Assembly (NCBI GenBank): GCA_902785945.1
Contig: CADAAR010000011.1
Coordinates: 34,545-98,544, forward strand
DNA length: 64,000 bases
Direction: 5' to 3'
Origin: an uncultured Prevotellaceae bacterium
Lineage (GTDB): Bacteria > Bacteroidota > Bacteroidia > Bacteroidales > Bacteroidaceae
Below, one piece after another: positions 8,469-17,189 of the stretch. Each line of letters starts with the position of its first letter. Position 1 is the first letter of the stretch. The notes under the pieces are model-generated. The model ran no database searches, was not told where the DNA came from, and was given only the letters and a program-made list of their open reading frames with translations. A program made the translations under genes and the position numbers.

Positions 8469-9731
8469 ATGGAATTAAAAAGAGTAGTTGTAACAGGTCT
8501 GGGCGCAGTGACGCCAGTTGGCAATACTCCTGACGAGATGTGGAACAACCTCATCAACGGAGTAAGCGGTGCAGCACCTATTACACTTTTTGATGCAAGT
8601 AAATTCAAAACACAGTTCGCTTGTGAGGTAAAGAACCTCAATATCAATGATTATATCGACCGCAAGGAGGCTCGTAAGATGGACCGCTATACCCAGCTGG
8701 CCATGATTGCCGCTAAGCAGGCTGTCGAAGATAGCAAGATGGATCTCGATACTGAAGACAAGAACCGCATCGGTGTGGTCTTTGGCGTTGGTATCGGTGG
8801 AATTAAGACCTTCGAGGAAGAAGTGAAGTACTATGGTGTACATGAGGCCGATGGTCCTAAGTTCAATCCGTTCTTCATTCCGAAGATGATTGCTGACATC
8901 GCAGCTGGTCAGATTTCGATTCAGTATGGCTTTCACGGCCCCAACTATATCACTGCCTCAGCTTGTGCTTCTTCTTCTAACGCACTTGCTGACGCCTTCA
9001 ACCTCATCCGTCTGGGTAAGGCCAACGCCATCGTAGCTGGTGGTGCTGAGGCTGCTATCTGCGCTACGGGCGTAGGTGGTTTCAATGCAATGCATGCTCT
9101 CTCTACCCGTAACGATGAGCCTGAAAAGGCCAGCCGTCCGTTCAGCGCCAGCCGCGATGGATTCATTATGGCTGAGGGTTCTGGTTGTTTGATTCTCGAG
9201 GAACTCGAGCACGCAAAGGCTCGTGGTGCGAAGATCTATGCAGAGATGGTGGGTGCTGGTATGAGTGCTGATGCGCATCATATCACTGCTTCTCATCCTG
9301 AAGGACTGGGTGCCAAGCTCGTGATGCAGAACGCCCTTGAGGATGCTGGCATGAAGCCTGAAGATATCGACTATATCAACGTTCACGGTACTTCTACTCA
9401 CGTGGGTGATATCTCTGAGGCAAAGGCCATCAAGGAGGTATTTGGCGATGCTGCCTTTAAACTCAACATCTCTTCTACCAAATCAATGACTGGTCACTTG
9501 CTGGGTGCTGCAGGTGCCGTTGAGGCAATGGCTACAGTACTCGCTGTGAAGAACGACATCATTCCTCCCACCATCAACCACGAGGAGGGCGATGAGGATC
9601 CTGAGATTGACTACAATCTGAACTTCACATTCAACAAGGCTCAGAAGCGTGAGGTGCGTGCTGGTCTCAGCAACACCTTCGGCTTTGGTGGTCACAATGC
9701 TTGTGTGGTCTTCAAGAAGTATGTGGATTAA
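8469..9731 (+). CDS. fabF: 3-oxoacyl-ACP synthase II
   Basis: 420 residues, a full-length KAS II. The catalytic triad is visible: Cys166 in TASACASSSNAL, His306 in NVHGTSTHVGD and His343 in MTGHLLGAAG, with the closing GFGGHN motif. It elongates acyl-ACP with malonyl-ACP. It sits between acpP and rnc, and its last 11 bp overlap the rnc start. Confidence 0.98.
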   Translation: MELKRVVVTGLGAVTPVGNTPDEMWNNLINGVSGAAPITLFDASKFKTQFACEVKNLNINDYIDRKEARKMDRYTQLAMIAAKQAVEDSKMDLDTEDKNRIGVVFGVGIGGIKTFEEEVKYYGVHEADGPKFNPFFIPKMIADIAAGQISIQYGFHGPNYITASACASSSNALADAFNLIRLGKANAIVAGGAEAAICATGVGGFNAMHALSTRNDEPEKASRPFSASRDGFIMAEGSGCLILEELEHAKARGAKIYAEMVGAGMSADAHHITASHPEGLGAKLVMQNALEDAGMKPEDIDYINVHGTSTHVGDISEAKAIKEVFGDAAFKLNISSTKSMTGHLLGAAGAVEAMATVLAVKNDIIPPTINHEEGDEDPEIDYNLNFTFNKAQKREVRAGLSNTFGFGGHNACVVFKKYVD

Positions 9732-10743
9732 TAACATTATTGATCATATCAAGCTCCCTTTCCGCAAGGAGAAGGAGCTTTTTTCTTCTCTTTACGAGAT
9801 ACTCGGCTTCTATCCGCACCACATCGAGTATTACCGTCAGGCACTGATGCATAAGAGCATTGGCCGTCGTAACGATAAGGGCAAGCCGCTGAACAACGAG
9901 CGCTTGGAATTCTTAGGCGACGCCATCCTCGATGCCATTGTGGGACATATTGTTTATTCGCAGTATGAGGGCAAGCGTGAGGGCTTTCTGACCAATACCC
10001 GCAGCAAGCTCGTCAGTCGTGAGACGTTGGGCAAGCTCGCCAACGAGATGGGTCTCTCGCAGCTCCTCCTCTCAGCAGGCCGCAGCAACTCCCACAACAG
10101 CTACGTCAATGGTAATGCTTTCGAGGCTTTGGTGGGCGCTATCTATCTGGATCGTGGTTATGATGCCTGCATGTGGTTCTGGAAGAATCGCGTGCTGGGC
10201 AGATACATCAACCTTGACAAGGTGGCCTTCAAGGAGGTCAACTTCAAGTCGAAGCTCTTGGAGTGGAGCCAGAAGAACAAGGTGCGCATGGAGTATCGTA
10301 TGCTGAAGCAGAAACTCGACGATAACGGCAGTCCGATTTTCAGTTTCCAGGTGGTCATCGAGGGTGTTGAAGGTGAGCGTGGCTCAGGCTATTCCAAGAA
10401 GGAAGCCCAGCAGAATGCCTCGAAGGAGACCCTTCAGAAGCTGAAGCGCGAACCTCAGTTTGTGGATGCCATCTTCAAGGCGAAGTCTGATCGCACGAAG
10501 ATGGAAGAAACACCGACAATGCTTGTGCCTGATCCTGAGAAGGAGCAACAGGATTTTATCATCGAGCAGCCTGCAGCTGAACAGCCGGAAAACCCGGATA
10601 CTCCGGAAACTCCAGAAATTCCGGAAAGTTCGGAAAAACCGGAACCTTCCGACGAATTCGACCTTTCCGATATCTCTCACAAAGAGAAGTCGCGCGAAGA
10701 TATCATTGCTGAAGCAGAGGCGGCCGCCTTTGCAGAGGAATAA
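9721..10743 (+). CDS. rnc: Ribonuclease III with acidic Pro-rich tail
   Basis: 340 residues. The RNase III signature NERLEFLGDAILD is near residue 60, a second catalytic Glu/Asp region (NAFEALVGAIYLDRGY) follows, and a double-strand RNA-binding domain ends around residue 245 (GYSKKEAQQNASKETLQKL). It cleaves double-stranded RNA in rRNA processing. The start at 9721 overlaps fabF by 11 bp; a longer frame begins inside fabF. After the binding domain comes a tail of about 95 residues rich in Pro and Glu (repeats of PE-T/S/N-P), not needed for the fold and probably disordered. Confidence 0.95.
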   Translation: MWINNIIDHIKLPFRKEKELFSSLYEILGFYPHHIEYYRQALMHKSIGRRNDKGKPLNNERLEFLGDAILDAIVGHIVYSQYEGKREGFLTNTRSKLVSRETLGKLANEMGLSQLLLSAGRSNSHNSYVNGNAFEALVGAIYLDRGYDACMWFWKNRVLGRYINLDKVAFKEVNFKSKLLEWSQKNKVRMEYRMLKQKLDDNGSPIFSFQVVIEGVEGERGSGYSKKEAQQNASKETLQKLKREPQFVDAIFKAKSDRTKMEETPTMLVPDPEKEQQDFIIEQPAAEQPENPDTPETPEIPESSEKPEPSDEFDLSDISHKEKSREDIIAEAEAAAFAEE

Positions 10744-10782
10744 AGAAATCGGGGTTGCAAATTCTGCAGCCCCGATTTCTTT
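10742..10782. terminator. Bidirectional terminator
   Basis: An 18-bp stem with one G-T wobble (10742-10759 with 10765-10782) and a five-base loop, bounded by AAAGAAA and TTTCTTT. It begins within the rnc stop codon and ends within the stop codon of the convergent outer membrane protein gene. Confidence 0.85.
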
Positions 10783-11458
10783 AGAAGTTCACACCGATGG
10801 TAGCAAAGAGGCTACCTGTATGGGCATCGTCAAAGTAGTCGCGACTAATATTTGACAGGCCGAAGTCGTAGCCCACTTCCGCATAGAGGTAGTTGAACTG
10901 GAAGCCACATCCCACCTTTATTCCCCCATCGAATCGATTGAAAGCATCATCATCGTAAGAGCTGTAGGCCTGACGATGACCAAAATCCTTGATTTTACCG
11001 CCTATGCCCGCTGCCACATATCCGCCTAAGAATGGCTGGATGCTCACATCGCGATCCACCTTGTAGTCGTATTTCAGCAACAACGGCACTTCCAGATAGT
11101 CGAGGTTATAGGTAAACTTACGACCTTCGAAGTTGCCCTTACCACCTTTTTCTATAAACGAGAGACCAGTCTCGAAATAGATGGGAGCATGAGGCGCTAC
11201 CTGTAAACCTGCCACAACGCCTACGTTCAGACCTGTACGCATGGTGCCTCCGTCGAGATACTTGTCGTCGGAGCTGACGGTTGAGAAAGCTCCACCTACA
11301 CGGAAGCCCACGTAGCTGTTCACGGGGTTGTGACGATAACTCGTGCGGGTATACGTGCTATATCCATAACGACCAGTAGAGTAGCGTGGTCGCCCGTATT
11401 GTGCCATCATTGGCAGCGTGAGCATCAGGCTCAACATCGCAATCATAATCCTTTTCAT
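10781..11458 (-). CDS. Outer membrane beta-barrel protein (PorT-like)
   Basis: 225 residues with a signal peptide ending in MMAQ. The mature part opens with a Tyr/Arg-rich stretch, then alternating strands such as VGFRVGGAFSTVS, PIYFETGLSFIEKGGKG and LYAEVGYDFGLSNI, ending in Phe (IGVNF). This is typical of the 8-10 strand outer membrane protein beta-barrel family of Bacteroidetes. No specific function can be assigned. Upstream on the minus strand TAATTTTG (complement of 11488-11495) is a plausible -7 box, though its -33 partner is weak. Confidence 0.75.
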   Translation of the reverse strand: MKRIMIAMLSLMLTLPMMAQYGRPRYSTGRYGYSTYTRTSYRHNPVNSYVGFRVGGAFSTVSSDDKYLDGGTMRTGLNVGVVAGLQVAPHAPIYFETGLSFIEKGGKGNFEGRKFTYNLDYLEVPLLLKYDYKVDRDVSIQPFLGGYVAAGIGGKIKDFGHRQAYSSYDDDAFNRFDGGIKVGCGFQFNYLYAEVGYDFGLSNISRDYFDDAHTGSLFATIGVNF

Positions 11459-11630
11459 AAGCCAAACATTTTAAATGTTTCACACTGCAAAATTAGTCCT
11501 AAACCATCAACGCCTGAAAGGATTTCCCCTAAAAGAAAATGGATTTTCCCTAAAAAAGTTTAGGAATTCGTGTAAGATTTTGTAATTTTGCAGTTATATT
11601 GAATAGAATAACAAATATAAAAGCAATCAA

Positions 11631-12335
11631 ATGAAACAGAAATTGATCCTATTATTGGTGCTGATAGCCAGCCTCGCCGCCTGTACGAAGGATGATGACG
11701 ATAATGATGATATCTATAAAAATTCAGCAGATATTGCTTCCCTTAAGGAAAATGATGGTGAGAAATTAGGCGAGTTTGAAGGAGAGTGGATCGTTGGTCT
11801 TATCGATAAAGAAGTGGTAGATACGGCCATATTGACTGTGACAAATAGTTCTTTTCAAATCAGGTTACCAGAAAAATATCTTGTAAATGAAGAATTTTAC
11901 ATGTATTTTAGTACGCCCCATCCCTATACTGTAAATAACGGAGTTCCTGTTACTTATCCTAGATCGAGTCATTATCGTTATGAATATAAACAATCTGAGA
12001 AGCGCTATATTTATCCATACAAAGTTCAAGGGTATTCAAATAATAAATACTATTATGATTTCAATATCAGTCCAGTGGAATTAAATAATGTTCAACTCTT
12101 TGATACGGAAGAATACGAGAAGAAATTAGGTCAACATACTTCACTTCATGGACAAACGTTTTATATGGGCTATCAAAGTAGTGTGCAAGGAGTTGGCATC
12201 TTTGATACAACAAGTCTATTGTGGACACTTAAGGTTACTTTTGATCAACATTATATAATATTTCCAACCATTGATCCGGAAAAAAATAATAATAATCCAA
12301 TAGAATTAGTGTTTATCGCTAAGAAAAAGCTCTAA
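11631..12335 (+). CDS. Lipoprotein of unknown function
   Basis: 234 residues with a lipoprotein signal (LLVLIASLAAC, acylated Cys about residue 18) followed by an acidic KDDDDNDD stretch typical of Bacteroidetes surface-exported lipoproteins. I do not recognise the mature domain, which is rich in Tyr, Asn and Lys. Base composition is clearly more A+T-rich than the flanking genes, which may mean recent acquisition. A -7 box TAATTTTG lies at 11583-11590. It is followed 9 bp later by the sigma factor gene. Confidence 0.65.
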   Translation: MKQKLILLLVLIASLAACTKDDDDNDDIYKNSADIASLKENDGEKLGEFEGEWIVGLIDKEVVDTAILTVTNSSFQIRLPEKYLVNEEFYMYFSTPHPYTVNNGVPVTYPRSSHYRYEYKQSEKRYIYPYKVQGYSNNKYYYDFNISPVELNNVQLFDTEEYEKKLGQHTSLHGQTFYMGYQSSVQGVGIFDTTSLLWTLKVTFDQHYIIFPTIDPEKNNNNPIELVFIAKKKL

Positions 12336-12344
12336 ATAAAATCT

Positions 12345-12890
12345 GTGGAGACAGAACGCGAACTGTTAGACGCCATACGGGGAGGGGAGCGGGCAGCGAT
12401 GCGCCGACTCTACGAGCGCTATTCGAGATATGCAATGGCCATTGGCCTGAGGTATGTCCCCAATCGCGACGAGATGCGCGATGTGCTGCAAGACAGTTTC
12501 GTGAAGATCATAACAGGCATCAGCCGCTTTGACTATCGGGGAGAAGGTTCCCTGAAGTCGTGGGTGTCGAGAATCGTTGCCAACCGCGCCATCGACTATG
12601 TGAAGGAACATGAGCGACTGCAATTTACAGGAGAGATACCTGTCGATGTGATAGAGCCAGAGCCGGATGTGGGTGAAGTGCCCGACGATGCGCTTGACGA
12701 GATGATAGGACGTTTGCCAGCCAACTATCGCGTGGTACTCAACCTGTTTGTCTTTGAACAGCTCTCCCATAGGGAAATCTCCCAACGACTCGGCATCAGC
12801 GAACAGAACTCGGCCATACACTTCTATCGAGCGAAGAAGGCCCTACAGAAGATGATAAAAGACTATTTAAACAAACGACAAAGGATATGA
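12345..12890 (+). CDS. ECF-type RNA polymerase sigma factor
   Basis: 181 residues starting at GTG. Region 2 (AAMRRLYERYSRYAM, DVLQDSFVKII) and region 4 (LPANYRVVLNLFVFEQLSHREISQRLGIS) are clear, with no region 3, which places it in the sigma-70 ECF group. The GTG is chosen because the family begins with RELLDAIRGGERAAM right after it. The gene ends in ATGA overlapping the next gene, the usual sigma/anti-sigma coupling. Confidence 0.92.
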   Translation: METERELLDAIRGGERAAMRRLYERYSRYAMAIGLRYVPNRDEMRDVLQDSFVKIITGISRFDYRGEGSLKSWVSRIVANRAIDYVKEHERLQFTGEIPVDVIEPEPDVGEVPDDALDEMIGRLPANYRVVLNLFVFEQLSHREISQRLGISEQNSAIHFYRAKKALQKMIKDYLNKRQRI

Positions 12891-14134
12891 ATCAGGACAA
12901 ATGGACTCAACAACTGCACGATAAGCTGGCAGAGCGCGAAGTAGCTCCACCAGACGATTTGTGGGCAGACATTGAGGCAGCCTTGCCCACAAGCCCAGAG
13001 GCCAACCAGAAGTCTCGCGCTAGGTTCGTAGCCTTACGTCGTTGGGCTATAGCAGCATCCCTCGCCCTTCTCGTGGCTGGCGGAGGCTATCTCTATTGGC
13101 CGTCTTCATCAACCCCAGAAGCAACCCCAGCAACTCCCACATCAACACCACACCAAGAACTCTCTCAGGCCAATCCCCAAGTGCCTGCAGAGTCGCAGGA
13201 GAATCAGGATGCCAGGCTTAATGGTAGTAGCGCAGCGAAGAAAAGGGTGCCTGTCCCCGTGATTCGGCCTACAATCAATCTGGTAGCCCAGACTTCTGTT
13301 GAAGATTCTGTCGTTGAAACCATTAACCCCGTTGATGACACTCCTTCTCAGGAAGCCCTTGCTGACAACACCCAGTCTGTCAGCCCTTCTGCGGAAACTA
13401 TTGATCGCGACGCCGATGAGGCTATCCGCCAGATAGACGAAGAAATAGCTCAGCTATCGTCAAAATCTGATAAGCACATCAGCCTTAACCTCTATGCCTC
13501 CAACGGCTTTACCGATATGCAGCATTCCAATGGTGTGCGGATGGACGATGCCTTAGCTGCCCGTTACAACTTTGAGCAGTATCTTCCCAGCATGGCTCGC
13601 ACCAGAGACGGAGCGCCTATCATCTATCTGGTGGGTTACGAAGAGCGTCAGAAGCACTATCAGCCCATCGCTTTCGGCCTGTCTGTAAGCTATCCGTTGT
13701 CGTCGAAGGTGTCGCTGTCTACAGGCGTCACCTATACCCGTCTGCGTTCCGATTTTGCTTCCATCATCAATGGCACTTCCATCTCGCAGGAACAAACGCT
13801 TCACTATCTGGGCGTTCCCTTGAATGCGCAGTATCGCCTGCTTCATTATGGCAACCTGAACATCTATCTGTCTGCTGGTGCTGAGGCCGATTACAACATC
13901 AAGGCCCATTTGGCTTCCGAGGGTGTGACGCAGCACATCGATCGCGATCGATGGCAGTTCTCCATTCAGGGTGGGGTAGGCCTGCAATATAATGTGTTGC
14001 CTCAGCTGGGCCTCTATGCCGAGCCTGGTGTGAAGCATTATTTTGATAATGGCAGTCGTCTGCGCAACTTCTTCAAAGACAAGCCCACCAGCTTTAACTT
14101 GCAGGTGGGCCTCCGATTGCATCTGAATAAATAA
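12887..14134 (+). CDS. Anti-sigma-like protein: cytoplasmic segment, one membrane helix, Pro/Thr linker, C-terminal beta-barrel-like domain
   Basis: 415 residues. The N-terminus carries EVAPPDDLWADIEAAL (about 17-32), seen in proteins encoded after ECF sigma factors. A single hydrophobic helix follows (WAIAASLALLVAGGGYLY, about 52-70), then about 110 residues rich in Pro, Thr, Ser and Gln. The last 220 residues resemble an outer membrane beta-barrel (SLNLYASNGFTDM, LGVPLNAQYRLL, LQVGLRLHL). There is no cleavable signal peptide. The coupling and N-terminal motif suggest an anti-sigma role spanning the inner membrane, with the C-terminal part reaching toward the outer membrane. This topology is inferred. 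Confidence 0.7.
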   Translation: MNQDKWTQQLHDKLAEREVAPPDDLWADIEAALPTSPEANQKSRARFVALRRWAIAASLALLVAGGGYLYWPSSSTPEATPATPTSTPHQELSQANPQVPAESQENQDARLNGSSAAKKRVPVPVIRPTINLVAQTSVEDSVVETINPVDDTPSQEALADNTQSVSPSAETIDRDADEAIRQIDEEIAQLSSKSDKHISLNLYASNGFTDMQHSNGVRMDDALAARYNFEQYLPSMARTRDGAPIIYLVGYEERQKHYQPIAFGLSVSYPLSSKVSLSTGVTYTRLRSDFASIINGTSISQEQTLHYLGVPLNAQYRLLHYGNLNIYLSAGAEADYNIKAHLASEGVTQHIDRDRWQFSIQGGVGLQYNVLPQLGLYAEPGVKHYFDNGSRLRNFFKDKPTSFNLQVGLRLHLNK

Positions 14135-14137
14135 TAA

Positions 14138-15217
14138 CTAAGTTTCCTGTAGTCGATGCAGATGGCAGAACAGTAGTTTGCCATCGCCATCGCGCAGATG
14201 CATGCCGTTGCCTTGACAGTAGCGGAAATACTTGCAGTCGGCACACTCGCCCGTACGCATCCATTCGCGCTGACGATAGGCCGCATAACGGTTCTCCCAA
14301 ACCTCCATGAAGTCGTCTTTGTAGATATTGCCTTGATGGTAGTCGGCTCGGATGCTGGCACAGGCAGCAATAGAACCATCGGCCATCACAGAACCCACCG
14401 TTACACCTGCCTGACAAGCGAACAACCGACTACGCACATCGCCTTCGTAGTTGCCAAGGAAGCCCTCGCAGCCGTAGTCTACACGAATACGACCCTCCTT
14501 GCGTACCTTCTTTATATAGTCGAACACCCCACGGAACTCTTCGTTCGTGAGTCGCATATCAGGATCGAGGGCAGCACGGCCTACAGGGAAAACGGTAAAG
14601 AGTCGCCAACGCTTCACACCTTTCGAAATCAGTAACTCCTTGATATCGTCGAGCTTTGAAAGGTTACGACGATTCACGCAGGTGACAATGTCGAAGAGGA
14701 AGCCCTCAGTAGCCACCAACATATCTATCGCCTGACTTACCATCTGGAAACTCTGGTCGTTGCCTCGCATCCAGTTGTGGTCTTCCTCCAGACCGTCGAG
14801 ACTGATGGTCATCGAGTGGATACCTGCCTGCAGAAGGCCTTGCCAGCGTTGATGCGTAAGATGCAGCGCATTGGTCACCATTCCCCAAGGAAAACCCTTT
14901 TCGTAGATGGCGCGTCCACAGGCCTCGATATCGCGACGCATCAGCGGCTCACCTCCTGAGATGATGACGAACACCTTATGGGGATCGGTCTTGGCAGCAA
15001 TACTGTCGAGCACACGCAGAAAGTCTTCCTTGGGCATATCGTTGCTCTCTGCCTTCATCTTACAGTCGCTGCCACAATGCCTACATTTCAGGTCGCAGCG
15101 CAAGGTACACTCCCAGAACAACTGTTTCAACGGGTGTTCCTCGCAGACGAGCTTTTCTTTTTGTCGCCAGAGTTCAAGGGCGAGCTTCTTCCTCAGGCTC
15201 AAAGGTGTGGGCTTCAT
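14138..15217 (-). CDS. Radical SAM/SPASM enzyme of the rSAM/lipoprotein system (TIGR04133-like)
   Basis: 359 residues. The radical SAM cluster motif is CTLRCDLKCRHCG (CxxxCxxC, near residue 40), then GGEPLMRRDI, and a C-terminal SPASM region with the Cys set CQAG...CASIRA...CADCKYFRYCQGNG. Such enzymes bind extra iron-sulfur clusters and usually modify peptides or proteins. Its start overlaps the lipoprotein gene by 4 bp (ATGA). The pair matches what I recall as the TIGR04133/TIGR04134 radical SAM and associated lipoprotein pair of Bacteroidetes. The chemistry and target are not established; the lipoprotein is the obvious candidate. Confidence 0.85.
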   Translation of the reverse strand: MKPTPLSLRKKLALELWRQKEKLVCEEHPLKQLFWECTLRCDLKCRHCGSDCKMKAESNDMPKEDFLRVLDSIAAKTDPHKVFVIISGGEPLMRRDIEACGRAIYEKGFPWGMVTNALHLTHQRWQGLLQAGIHSMTISLDGLEEDHNWMRGNDQSFQMVSQAIDMLVATEGFLFDIVTCVNRRNLSKLDDIKELLISKGVKRWRLFTVFPVGRAALDPDMRLTNEEFRGVFDYIKKVRKEGRIRVDYGCEGFLGNYEGDVRSRLFACQAGVTVGSVMADGSIAACASIRADYHQGNIYKDDFMEVWENRYAAYRQREWMRTGECADCKYFRYCQGNGMHLRDGDGKLLFCHLHRLQET

Positions 15218-15711
15218 GGCTTCTTCTTCAGTTTGACATCAGTGGTTATTTCAAACTTACCAGTATACCAGTGATGGTCGCCTTCTCCCGCTTTCACGGC
15301 CTTGTCGTAGTCAATATCGAGCGTGTCGCTGAGGAATTCACCGCCATTGGCCTCGCCGTCTATATCCTCGACAATCAATTTGATATGTTCACTACCAAGA
15401 GGCTTTCCATAAAAATCGGAACCTAATCGATATGTAAACTGATAATTTCCAGATGGATTGGTCAGTATCGAATCCATACCATAGATATGCCCCTCATCCT
15501 TATAGACTTCTTTCAGCGAGGTCTTGATACCTTGAACGGGTGTACCTGCCTCATCTGTCACCGTACCCTTCAGAATATAATCAGCATGAGGCGCACCATA
15601 CTCTACAGGTGTACCATATTCCTCTGGCTCATCAAGTGAGCAACTAAATCCCAACATCGACAGCAAAGCTGTCAGAACAGCGTTGTACCAACGGTTAAAT
15701 CTTACTTTCAT
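15214..15711 (-). CDS. Radical SAM-associated lipoprotein (TIGR04134-like)
   Basis: 165 residues. The signal segment has lipobox LGFSC (Cys near residue 24), then PEEYGTPVEYGAPHADY, the recurring YGTP/YGAP motif of this family, then a carboxypeptidase-regulatory or Ig-like domain (LKGTVTDEAGTPVQGIKTSL, about 47-70). It ends in KLKKKP. It lies directly upstream of, and is translationally coupled to, the radical SAM gene and is probably its substrate or partner at the cell envelope. The repeated YG(T/A)P motif just after the lipidated Cys is a candidate modification site. Confidence 0.8.
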   Translation of the reverse strand: MKVRFNRWYNAVLTALLSMLGFSCSLDEPEEYGTPVEYGAPHADYILKGTVTDEAGTPVQGIKTSLKEVYKDEGHIYGMDSILTNPSGNYQFTYRLGSDFYGKPLGSEHIKLIVEDIDGEANGGEFLSDTLDIDYDKAVKAGEGDHHWYTGKFEITTDVKLKKKP

Positions 15712-15713
15712 TT

Positions 15714-16157
15714 TTATTGCAATTTTTTCTTGAAATAATATCCTGGGCCATCGTATGCCATACCGTAATCGAGCACCATCATGCCGTCCTTAAACCAATA
15801 AGTGCATTGTTGGCCTCCAAGGTTGATAGTGGTGAATACCGTTCCATCGTACTTATTTGTTTGAGTATCAATGACTTTGTAGGAATAAGTACCTGTAGCC
15901 ATAAAGACTTTCACCTCTTTAGTCTCTACCTGTACGGTTTGGTTAGGATAGAAACAGACTGTCACATCGCCTGCTTCATAGTCACGAATACCCCCCCAGC
16001 CAAAGTTGGCTTTCACCAAATACCACGTACCATCGAGTGTTGTGGGATTATCATCATAGATCGCAACGTCCTCATCATCACTACTGCAACTGCTTATACC
16101 GACAGCTAGCATCAGCATCGCGAACATCCATAATATACGATTCTTTTTCATATTCAT
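15714..16157 (-). CDS. Small lipocalin-like lipoprotein
   Basis: 147 residues. The lipoprotein signal ends in GISSC followed by SSDDED. The mature part has the lipocalin-like pattern LDGTWYLVKANFGW at its start and alternating strands to the end (VTVCFYPNQTVQVE, TGTYSYKV, MMVLDYGMAYDGPGYYFKKKL). Such domains are common in Bacteroidetes and have no known specific ligand. An equally good start lies two codons downstream at 16151. Its signal peptide closely resembles those of the next gene and of the serpin at 18275. It sits 2 bp upstream of the radical SAM-associated lipoprotein gene. Confidence 0.65.
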   Translation of the reverse strand: MNMKKNRILWMFAMLMLAVGISSCSSDDEDVAIYDDNPTTLDGTWYLVKANFGWGGIRDYEAGDVTVCFYPNQTVQVETKEVKVFMATGTYSYKVIDTQTNKYDGTVFTTINLGGQQCTYWFKDGMMVLDYGMAYDGPGYYFKKKLQ

Positions 16158-16173
16158 TCGTTTCTCTTTGTCG

Positions 16174-16938
16174 TTATTCAGTAATCATAATTAGTTCACC
16201 TGTATGGGCATCAATCTGCGCATGATATCGAGGTGCTGTAAAGTACATAACATTTGGATCCCCTGGAGCATAAGGTCCTTCAATACAATAGACAAGCCGC
16301 TGATCTCGAACAACCAGTCCGTTCTTTCTAGAAGAGTATTCGTTAATATAAAGTTTACAAGGCCATGTGTCGTCTCTGTCAACATTCAGATAGTTTGCCA
16401 AAATCTGTTTGGCCTTTTGTTCTGTGATTTCGGGAATGGGATCGAGATCTTTGATGTCAATGAATGATTCTGTAAAGGCGTATGACATCCATTTGCCTTG
16501 TGGGGTTATGAAATAATAGAATCGTGACATCCCGTTTGCCACGAGAACTCCTTTATAGTAATGTTCATAGACTTCGTAAAACTGTTGAAAATCAGGATAT
16601 TCATCAACGGCTGACAATTCACCTTGACGTATTAACCGGATTTCATTGCCATCGCTTAGTGGGAATAAGTACATAATTTCATCTAATGATGATGGACAGC
16701 TATACAATTTCTCAAAAGAATCGTTTCCTAACAAGAAGAATGTCAATCCTGTTACTCTATTGGATTCATCTCGTGTAATAGTCCATCCGTTGATGGATTC
16801 TGTATAATACTTCTCTGTAAAAGAGTTATCATATATTCCTTTTGCAATGCTAGTGGTTTCGTCATCACTACTGCAACTGCTCATGCCGACAGCCATCATC
16901 AGCAAAGCAAACATCCATAATAAGATACTCTTTTTCAT
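16174..16938 (-). CDS. Lipoprotein with PepSY/FTP-like C-terminus
   Basis: 254 residues with a lipoprotein signal ending in GMSSC and SSDDE. The C-terminal part (EITEQKAKQILANYL, then RLVYCIEG and YHAQIDAHTGELIMI) has the layout of PepSY/FTP-type domains, in which a helix is followed by strands ending in A.TGEI/LI. PepSY-like domains are often linked to inhibition or chaperoning of proteases. The middle is unfamiliar. It is the first gene of a likely operon with the lipocalin-like, rSAM-associated and rSAM genes, with small gaps (16 and 2 bp) and then an ATGA overlap. Confidence 0.6.
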   Translation of the reverse strand: MKKSILLWMFALLMMAVGMSSCSSDDETTSIAKGIYDNSFTEKYYTESINGWTITRDESNRVTGLTFFLLGNDSFEKLYSCPSSLDEIMYLFPLSDGNEIRLIRQGELSAVDEYPDFQQFYEVYEHYYKGVLVANGMSRFYYFITPQGKWMSYAFTESFIDIKDLDPIPEITEQKAKQILANYLNVDRDDTWPCKLYINEYSSRKNGLVVRDQRLVYCIEGPYAPGDPNVMYFTAPRYHAQIDAHTGELIMITE

Positions 16939-17189
16939 ATGCCTATTTATTGCCTTTTATATCATACAACTCGATTCTTCGAAAATCTTGCACGAGAGGG
17001 CTAAACTATTAACTTTTTTTAAATGAAAAATCTCCAGATGCAAAGGTAAAGCTTATTTCTTAAAAAACAAAAATATTACTCGATTATTCTCTCAGAACTT
17101 TTGAAAACTCAAAAATAGTCCTGATATTTGCAGCAATAATTAAATGTTAAACTCTTAAATTATTTGGTTAACAAAAATAATGGCTTAAT
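16939..17189. other. A+T-rich intergenic stretch
   Basis: About 250 bp between the PepSY-like lipoprotein and repeat module copy A. It probably holds the promoter of the lipoprotein operon, but I could not identify a convincing TAnnTTTG pair, and I see no gene. Confidence 0.4.

Noticed and set aside
9649-9720. Longer N-terminus for RNase III
   Set aside because: This part is an out-of-frame reading of fabF, and homologues start at the ATG at 9721.
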